Below are positions 51,315 to 56,204 of a stretch of DNA of 56,204 nt, one piece after another (position 1 is the stretch's first letter; each line of letters opens with the position of its first letter). The stretch spans positions 1 through 56,204 of the forward strand of contig JAHFHF010000014.1 in the NCBI GenBank assembly GCA_023247055.1, read 5' to 3'. A program made the translations under genes and the position numbers. A model generated the notes under the pieces. It was given only the letters and a program-made list of their open reading frames with translations, searched no databases and was not told the origin of the DNA. The stretch comes from Candidatus Omnitrophota bacterium (GTDB lineage Bacteria; Omnitrophota; Omnitrophia; Omnitrophales; Aquincolibacteriaceae).

Positions 51315-51379
51315 GAGCACCTTACAGACAACTGCCCCCTCCTCAATCCTCCCCCGGAAAGCACGGGGGAGGAGGAAGA
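51234..51379 (+). repeat. Direct repeat copy 1: 3' end of giant gene and downstream hairpin
   Basis: It starts CAGCGCCTTGGTTTGGGC, covers the last 26 codons, the stop (51312-51314) and the TCCTCCCCCG/CGGGGGAGGA hairpin. The second copy is at 52641-52776. Copy 1 has 11 extra bases (ACAGACAACTG, 51324-51334). Confidence 0.9.
51347..51373. terminator. Strong GC hairpin downstream of the giant gene
   Basis: TCCTCCCCCG, a seven-base loop and CGGGGGAGGA make a perfect ten-base stem. No T-run follows, so it may slow or protect transcripts rather than act as a classical intrinsic terminator. An identical hairpin (52744-52770) lies downstream of the divergent large gene. Confidence 0.55.
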
Positions 51380-51392
51380 GTCACTATTTTCC

Positions 51393-52547
51393 TTAGGCCA
51401 GCAGGCTGTGAAGACCTACGGCCTCGATTTTTTTCTCAAGCGAAAACCGCTCTTTCCCAGGGAAAATAATTTTAAGCCCGTCCAGCCGCAGATCCTGCAT
51501 GGCAATTTTGATCGATTTCGTCATGCGCGGGGAATCCGTGTACTTGAATTCAAATCCCAGGCGTTTACCATCTTTGAGAATAAGCAGATCGAGTTCCGCA
51601 TCATTGTGAGTGGCCCAAAAATAAGCTTCGCCTTCGCCGGCCTGGTAAAATCGCAGGGTCTCTTCGAGTGCAAAGCCTTCCCAAGAAGCGCCAAGCTTGG
51701 GATGGTTTTTTAAATCCGAGGCATCCGAAACCCCTAAAAGCGTGTGAAAGATGCCGGTGTCCCTAAAATAAATTTTTGGAGACTTCACCTGCCGTTTGCC
51801 GATATTTTCCCACCAGGGCGCGAGTTGACGCACCATAAAAGTCCCGGTGAGGATGTCTAAATAGCGGCGAACGGTTGTGTCGGCAGTGGACAACGAATTG
51901 CCGAGTTCCGAGGCGTTAAAAAGCTGGCCGTGATAATGGCTGAGCATCATCCAAAATCGTCTTAGCAAAGGGGCTGGGATTCTGATTCCGAGCGCGGGAA
52001 TGTCACGCTCCAAAAAAGTGCTGACGTAATCCTTACGCCAGCCGCAGCTTTCTTTGATTGTTTTTGCTAAAAAGGATTTTGGAAAACCGCCGCGCAGCCA
52101 AAGCTTTTCCAGGCCGCCGGTTTCGACTTCAAACCCGCTAAAAGGAAAAATCTCAATGAACGAAATGCGGCCGGCTAGAGTTTCTGAACTTTGATGGATA
52201 AGATCGCGCGAGGCACTGCCTAGAATCAAAAACCGGGTTTTGTTTTTGGGGCGGTCGGCCAGAACCCGCAGAATGGGAAACAAGTTAGGCAAGCGCTGAA
52301 TTTCGTCAATGATGACAGTCCCGGGGATGTTTTGAAGGGCAAGCTTGGGATTTGCCAGCTTCGCGAGATCGGTGGGATCTTCAAGGTCAAAATAAGTGAC
52401 GGACTTGCCGGCTTTTTCTTTGAATTTCTGCTGCGCCCATTGCCGGGCCAGCGTTGTTTTGCCGCACTGTCTTGGGCCCAGGAGTGCCGTGACGGGGTTG
52501 ACGCGGAAGGCGGCTTGGATGGCTTGAAGAAATCGTGGTCTTAACAT
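51393..52547 (-). CDS. AAA family ATPase with DUF4143 C-terminal domain
   Basis: This 384-residue protein has Walker A GPRQCGKTTLARQ, Walker B VIIDEIQRLP and a sensor-like LILGSASRDL. It then has the DUF4143 region with RRFWMMLSHYHGQLFNASELG (winged helix) and a restriction-endonuclease-like core AELDLLILKDGKRLGFEFKY (D...E-x-K). Such genes are abundant and mobile in uncultivated bacteria, and the role is unknown. ATG 52547 follows a 20-base inverted repeat directly and may be leaderless (TACTAT at 52554-52559 as -10). A GTG at 52583 is an alternative inside the repeat. Direct copies of the giant-gene end flank it, so it is probably inserted. Confidence 0.88.
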   Translation of the reverse strand: MLRPRFLQAIQAAFRVNPVTALLGPRQCGKTTLARQWAQQKFKEKAGKSVTYFDLEDPTDLAKLANPKLALQNIPGTVIIDEIQRLPNLFPILRVLADRPKNKTRFLILGSASRDLIHQSSETLAGRISFIEIFPFSGFEVETGGLEKLWLRGGFPKSFLAKTIKESCGWRKDYVSTFLERDIPALGIRIPAPLLRRFWMMLSHYHGQLFNASELGNSLSTADTTVRRYLDILTGTFMVRQLAPWWENIGKRQVKSPKIYFRDTGIFHTLLGVSDASDLKNHPKLGASWEGFALEETLRFYQAGEGEAYFWATHNDAELDLLILKDGKRLGFEFKYTDSPRMTKSIKIAMQDLRLDGLKIIFPGKERFSLEKKIEAVGLHSLLA

Positions 52548-52548
52548 G

Positions 52549-52609
52549 CCGAAATAGTACCATGAAATTTCGGTGTTTTCCACAGAATTTTCATGGTACT
52601 ATTTCGGCT
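52549..52609. promoter_or_regulatory. Perfect 20-base inverted repeat upstream of the ATPase gene
   Basis: GCCGAAATAGTACCATGAAA (52549-52568) and its exact complement (52590-52609) surround a 21-base centre. One arm touches the ATPase ATG and contains its likely -10 box. It could be an autoregulatory operator or a hairpin end of a mobile unit. Confidence 0.75.
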
Positions 52610-52640
52610 AAGGATAAGGGCGCTCGGGGTCTAGACTCCG

Positions 52641-52776
52641 CAGCGCCTCGGTTTGGGCGCTCTGCTTTCCGTGCGCTTTGCTCAAATGATGGCCGAAATC
52701 AAAATCGCTGTCTCGGCATAAGAGCACCTTTCCCCCTCCTCAGTCCTCCCCCGGAAAGCACGGGGGAGGAGGAAGA
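52641..52776 (+). repeat. Direct repeat copy 2 of the giant-gene 3' end
   Basis: 136 bases, matching copy 1 apart from an 11-base gap and a few substitutions. In the same frame it still reads QRLGLGALLSVRF to EIKIAVSA plus stop: one Leu-to-Ile change and two silent changes among 26 codons. It has no start codon of its own and follows the ATPase upstream region. The hairpin copy is at 52744-52770. Confidence 0.88.
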
Positions 52777-52830
52777 TCGCAGCCTCTGCGTCATCGGATC
52801 TTTCTTCGTGGGATGAAGATGGGGAATTTG

Positions 52831-55800
52831 TTAAGCGCTGCGGCTGATTTGCCGGCTGTTTTGATAGAGGGCATAAAGATCCTTCAGCATCTTCTGGCCG
52901 CTCCAGCGAAGCGTATTTCCATCCAGATAAAATCCCGTGCCCTGCTGAATTAAAAACGACCGTAACAGCGCCGCCGTGATCTCAGGCGAAGAGGCTGCCC
53001 GCGCTTCTTTTTTGAGCAGCTGCGCGGCCCGTGCCAATAACAGGTCCCGGAAGATGGCAAAATCAGCCAAGTCCGGATCAGCGTCAAAGTCATCGTTATC
53101 ATGAATGGATACCAGCCCTGCCGCAGCAGGAAATGCCTGCAATAGCAGGGCGGCCTGCACTGACGATGCCGGTAAGAGACGCGCTTGTGCTTCATGAAGG
53201 CCTTTGGCAGGGCTGGGGCTGTTGTAAAAGCGAAAGGCGCCAGGCAAAGCCACCGTTCGTTTTCGGCCTTGAAGGAAACGCGCCAATTCCGGGTGTGAAC
53301 CGGCTTTCGCGCGTAAAAGTTCGAAAAGCCTGCTTTCCAAATTGACCGTAGGCCGCGTTCCCACCACACTTATGGAAAGACGAGCCGCCGTTCCGCCGCC
53401 ATTTTCTTTTTCCACCCAGGCAATGCGCTTTGCCCATAAATCCGCGGAGTTGGGTTTATCGGCGTCCCATTGCAAGATCAGATGCACCGGAGCCTCCGGG
53501 TCTAAATGATACTGAGGGGATAGAACCATCTGATGGTGCAGAAAACGGGAAAGCCGGGCGAGCATGGCTTTGGCATAAGGTTTTTCAGACTGAGCAGCCA
53601 TCTTGTCTTCGACGCGCCACTGGGCGATGAAACGCCTGGCTTCCTCTGGATCGAAAGTTCTGTAAGCAAAGAGGCGTTCTGCGGCGCCATAAGCCACATG
53701 CAGCGCGGACGACGAAATACGCTCCTGGGTCCGGACTTCAGACCGGGCGGCCTGCTTTGGGCTGCGGAGGGCTGCGTCCAAGCGTAAGGTGTTTTGGGTA
53801 TCGGAGTTTTTTCTTTGTTCCTGCTGTTGTTTTTCAATTTCCAGCCGCTCAGCCCATGAAAAAAAAGGAAAGAAAAGGGATAGCTTTTTGAGAACCCGAT
53901 CGCCTTTTAAAAGAACACCTTGATCAAACATAAAACGGGGGTCTTTTTCACCAAACCTAGCTTTGAGCATGAAAGTGATGTCCTCGCGGTAGGCCACAAC
54001 AACAGGAATGTAAGCGTGGGTGTCGGCGAGTGTCTCTTCGATTTCGCGGCGCACCGCTGCGAGATCAGGGTATTTGTCTTTTGGCACGCTATAAACATAA
54101 ACGGATTGCAGGATGGAATGATAATATAAAGTGTTTTTGCTGACGCTGCGGATTTGTTCGAGATCCAGCCCGCTGTCCTTGTCTTGAAAAAAGAGATACA
54201 AAAACTTGCCTCCCGCAGTCTGATCACGGCTAAACTGCTGATCGCCGATTTGAATGTGAAAGCCGCCGGAATCCGGTTCGGAATCGTCCGGCATGAGTAT
54301 GCCGGCTTTCAGGACGTTACCCTTAACATTTTTTTGCCACGCAACGAGGGCATCGTTTGCAAAAGTGATCGGGCGTTTGGGATAAAAAATGGCTTCGCCG
54401 TTTCCGTCGAAAAAATAAACATGGCCGGAATCCTCGTTTTGGGTGGATGGCCCGGCATTCATAAAATCCTGCAGCGTGGCTTGGCCGGACGCCTTGAGAA
54501 TGGCGGGCGTGACGAATGAGTGAAGCAGAGGTTCTGGCATCAGGATGATGGGAAAATTTTGGCCGGGATTTACAGGGATGGTTTGCGACAGATACGCCCT
54601 CAGCTTATCTGGGCGCAGTCCCTCAGGCGTGTCAGCCGCGCCGGCGAGGTGAAAAACAGGAATAGGCGGCCGTCCATTGTCTGTTTTCATCAGATCGCCG
54701 GCCAGGCGCCATAATAGGAATTCTGGGATCTGGTTGCGCACTACCGCCGCCGAAGGAGATTGGAGCAGATCCCGGAATTCCCAGTATTGTCCGGGCGTGT
54801 CTAATTTTTCAATTTTAAAATTAGGCACACGGATTGGCGTGCGTTCGTCTGTGCGGGAATCATCGATGGATACGGTCATCTCCTGCTGGCCGGACAGCGG
54901 CCGCGCGATAAAAACAGAGCGTGTTTTTGAGGGAAAATCGGCGGCAGCCATTTTTGAGGTGGAATGCAATGCGCCGGAAACGGCATTTTGAAGCCATGAA
55001 GCCAAAGGCGTGCCCGCATAATTCAGAGTGCCTGCCGTCAACTCCTTGTGCCGGTTAAGATACACGAGGTGGACCGGATAAACATTTTCATCAAGCGACA
55101 GCAGAAGGTCAGCGGGATCTCCGAGACCGAAACTCTTCAAGATTTCCGGTCCGGCTGCAGCGGAGGGAAAGCGCGCCGGTTCACCGTCAGCCGCAAAACG
55201 AATGCGATTTTCTACGGTGCGCGCCCGCACTTTTTCCGGCGTCCATTCTTGGCCCCAGCCGGTGTCTGCAGGGCTGAGGTGAAGGATCTGCAGCTGCGGA
55301 TTTTTTTCTAACTCCTGGTTGAGCTGCCATTGCAGATCATCATCCAATACCGCTGCGACCACGATCAAAAGATCATTCGCCGCATGCATGTTTTTTAAAC
55401 TGACCGGAACACTCCGGTGTAAAACAGCTGCGCCCGTTTGATCTTTGAGAATAAAGTCCGGCAAGGTAAGAGAGATGGGTTTGGAGGGAATTTCACCAAA
55501 AAAATAGGGGCTGTGAACCGCGATCCCGGTTTCTCCGGTTTTGAGTAAGGCGGCCTGATAGGCCTCTTGAGTAAATTCATTGCCTTCAAAACGCTGCGCC
55601 GAAGATCGGTCGGATAAGAGGCCGCGGCTCCACTGCTGCAGCGTCGTCCGTAAATCGTTGAGCGCTTTGCCAACCTTTGCCGGATTTGTTTTTGAGCCAT
55701 AGCTTGCCACGCTGACGCTTTTGTCCGGAAAGGTCAGTTCAAAAGCTTGTCTCAGGCGCCATACGACAGCTTCGGCGCTGAGGCCTGCGGGAATCCAGGC

Positions 55801-56204
55801 CGAAGGCAGTTGCTGCGTATGCAAAATCATAGTTTCATTTTCGATTTTGAAAGGGCTATGCTTTTCCAGCAGGCCTTCCAGCGCGATTGCAATTTTGTCC
55901 TTATTGGGCCAGCGCTGTTTATCCAAAAACTGATTCAGCCGGAATTTTTCTTCGAGGGTTTTTAGATCGCGATCGAGGGCCTGGCTCAAGGGGTCGTGTG
56001 TTTTTTCAGAGGCCTGATTTTGGGAAGCGGGGGCGGGTATTTTGACGGGTTTTTCCAAAAACCGCTTGAGTTCGTCAAGCCCTTCGATGGTTTCGATCAG
56101 ATTTAAACCGTTTCTTTCCTTTTCAAAAAGAAAAAGCCTGCCGGTGCCGTCTGCCAAGTAAGCGGCCTCGATTTTTTCGTCCCCGGAAACAACGTGCAGC
56201 CGTG
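52831..56204 (-). CDS. Large unrecognised protein with one RSEVR motif, 5' end outside window
   Basis: At least 1,123 residues. The frame remains open to the right edge (RLHVVSGDEKIEAAY precedes a TTG at 56157), so the start is not in the window. The protein is mixed alpha/beta and has no membrane segment that is clearly visible. Landmarks are AAVLHRSVPVSLKNMHAAND, LLLSLDENVYPVHLVYLNRH and VYFFDGNGEAIFYPKRPIT. At 53731-53745 it carries RSEVR, flanked by PKQAA and TQERI, separating an 800-residue N-terminal part from a 300-residue C-terminal part. That links it to the giant gene, with which it converges. No function can be assigned. Confidence 0.8.
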   Translation of the reverse strand, partial: RLHVVSGDEKIEAAYLADGTGRLFLFEKERNGLNLIETIEGLDELKRFLEKPVKIPAPASQNQASEKTHDPLSQALDRDLKTLEEKFRLNQFLDKQRWPNKDKIAIALEGLLEKHSPFKIENETMILHTQQLPSAWIPAGLSAEAVVWRLRQAFELTFPDKSVSVASYGSKTNPAKVGKALNDLRTTLQQWSRGLLSDRSSAQRFEGNEFTQEAYQAALLKTGETGIAVHSPYFFGEIPSKPISLTLPDFILKDQTGAAVLHRSVPVSLKNMHAANDLLIVVAAVLDDDLQWQLNQELEKNPQLQILHLSPADTGWGQEWTPEKVRARTVENRIRFAADGEPARFPSAAAGPEILKSFGLGDPADLLLSLDENVYPVHLVYLNRHKELTAGTLNYAGTPLASWLQNAVSGALHSTSKMAAADFPSKTRSVFIARPLSGQQEMTVSIDDSRTDERTPIRVPNFKIEKLDTPGQYWEFRDLLQSPSAAVVRNQIPEFLLWRLAGDLMKTDNGRPPIPVFHLAGAADTPEGLRPDKLRAYLSQTIPVNPGQNFPIILMPEPLLHSFVTPAILKASGQATLQDFMNAGPSTQNEDSGHVYFFDGNGEAIFYPKRPITFANDALVAWQKNVKGNVLKAGILMPDDSEPDSGGFHIQIGDQQFSRDQTAGGKFLYLFFQDKDSGLDLEQIRSVSKNTLYYHSILQSVYVYSVPKDKYPDLAAVRREIEETLADTHAYIPVVVAYREDITFMLKARFGEKDPRFMFDQGVLLKGDRVLKKLSLFFPFFSWAERLEIEKQQQEQRKNSDTQNTLRLDAALRSPKQAARSEVRTQERISSSALHVAYGAAERLFAYRTFDPEEARRFIAQWRVEDKMAAQSEKPYAKAMLARLSRFLHHQMVLSPQYHLDPEAPVHLILQWDADKPNSADLWAKRIAWVEKENGGGTAARLSISVVGTRPTVNLESRLFELLRAKAGSHPELARFLQGRKRTVALPGAFRFYNSPSPAKGLHEAQARLLPASSVQAALLLQAFPAAAGLVSIHDNDDFDADPDLADFAIFRDLLLARAAQLLKKEARAASSPEITAALLRSFLIQQGTGFYLDGNTLRWSGQKMLKDLYALYQNSRQISRSA

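Larger units (their letters stand above)
21024..50120 (+). repeat. Dispersed peptide motif R-[SA]-E-[VML]-R, 24 copies
   Basis: Each copy is 15 bases. First bases: 21024, 22518, 24009, 24339, 25227, 25332, 26481, 26943, 28821, 28929, 32091, 34812, 35451, 36225, 39066, 40422, 42363, 42456, 42852, 43668, 46566, 47433, 48723, 50106. Counts: RSEVR 13, RSEMR 8, RSELR, RAEVR and RAEMR one each. Flanking residues are not conserved. Codons vary freely: Ser TCG/TCC/TCT/TCA, Val GTG/GTT/GTC/GTA, Arg CGN/AGR. This points to selection on the peptide, not the DNA. A 25th copy is in the other large gene (53731-53745, minus). Every copy lies between domains, none inside a recognisable fold. Confidence 0.9.

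Noticed and set aside
21024..50120. Motif as a set of internal translation starts (ATG/GTG in S-E-M/V-R)
   Set aside because: Several copies use GTT, GTC or GTA, and no ribosome-binding sites precede them.
18726..51314. Giant frame as an assembly artefact or chance open frame
   Set aside because: Many recognisable domains follow each other in one frame, with consistent codon use and motif spacing. Chance absence of stops over 32 kb is not credible. Reads would still be needed to exclude a local join error.
51393..52640. Insertion sequence
   Set aside because: The enclosed gene is an ATPase with DUF4143, not a transposase. The direct repeats are far too long for target duplications.

Overview
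The window looks like part of a chromosome of a Gram-negative, uncultivated-type bacterium. The best guess is Candidatus Omnitrophota (PVC-related): it carries an enormous multi-domain gene, several Sec-type signal peptides and a complete membrane arm of complex I. The lineage call is inference from gene style, because no rRNA or other marker gene is present.

Layout. 1-183 is the 3' end of a FIST-type sensory protein. 260-11409 is a nuo operon in the order A-B-C-D-I-H-J-K-L-M-N. It has 11 subunits and no nuoE/F/G in the window. Subunits are translationally overlapped in blocks (ABC, DI, JK, MN), and every gap between blocks (C/D, I/H, H/J, K/L, L/M) holds a short palindromic repeat. 11530-12151 is a toxin-antitoxin pair with its operator, followed by convergent ogt. 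13058-15531 is a redoxin / TPR protein / oligoribonuclease operon. Next come an overlooked 40-residue secreted peptide and an acyl-CoA-thioesterase-like gene on the minus strand. This block is framed by an inverted repeat (12673-12932 versus 16549-17013). 17243-18478 is an MFS transporter.

18726-51314 is one uninterrupted reading frame of about 10,860 codons behind a strong sigma70-type promoter and a signal peptide. It is cut into 25 segments by 24 copies of a five-residue motif, R-[S/A]-E-[V/M/L]-R. Segment boundaries coincide with domain boundaries. Recognisable domains are a TraB/ChaN-like domain, a tandem pair of about 490-residue paralogues, an RNA 3'-phosphate cyclase-like domain, a guanylate-kinase-like domain, an HD hydrolase, a homodimeric pyruvate dehydrogenase E1-like domain, a CPBP (CAAX-type) protease and a PTS enzyme I-like domain that has lost both its phosphohistidine and its catalytic cysteine. 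Two segments are antisense gene cassettes (a two-gene membrane unit and a toxin-antitoxin pair), a further antisense ORF lies at the start of the last segment, and three segments are 26-31-residue translated palindromic repeats. The motif uses many synonymous codons, so selection appears to act on the peptide. It also occurs in the large divergent gene at 52831-56204. The simplest reading is a secreted polyprotein, or a modular scaffold built by inserting cassettes at or between motif sites, with the motif as a processing or junction signal.

51393-52547 is an AAA ATPase of the DUF4143 type. It sits between two copies of the last 26 codons plus downstream hairpin of the giant gene, so it is a probable insertion. 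52831-56204 is an unrecognised large protein running off the right edge. No tRNA, rRNA, CRISPR array or transposase was seen.
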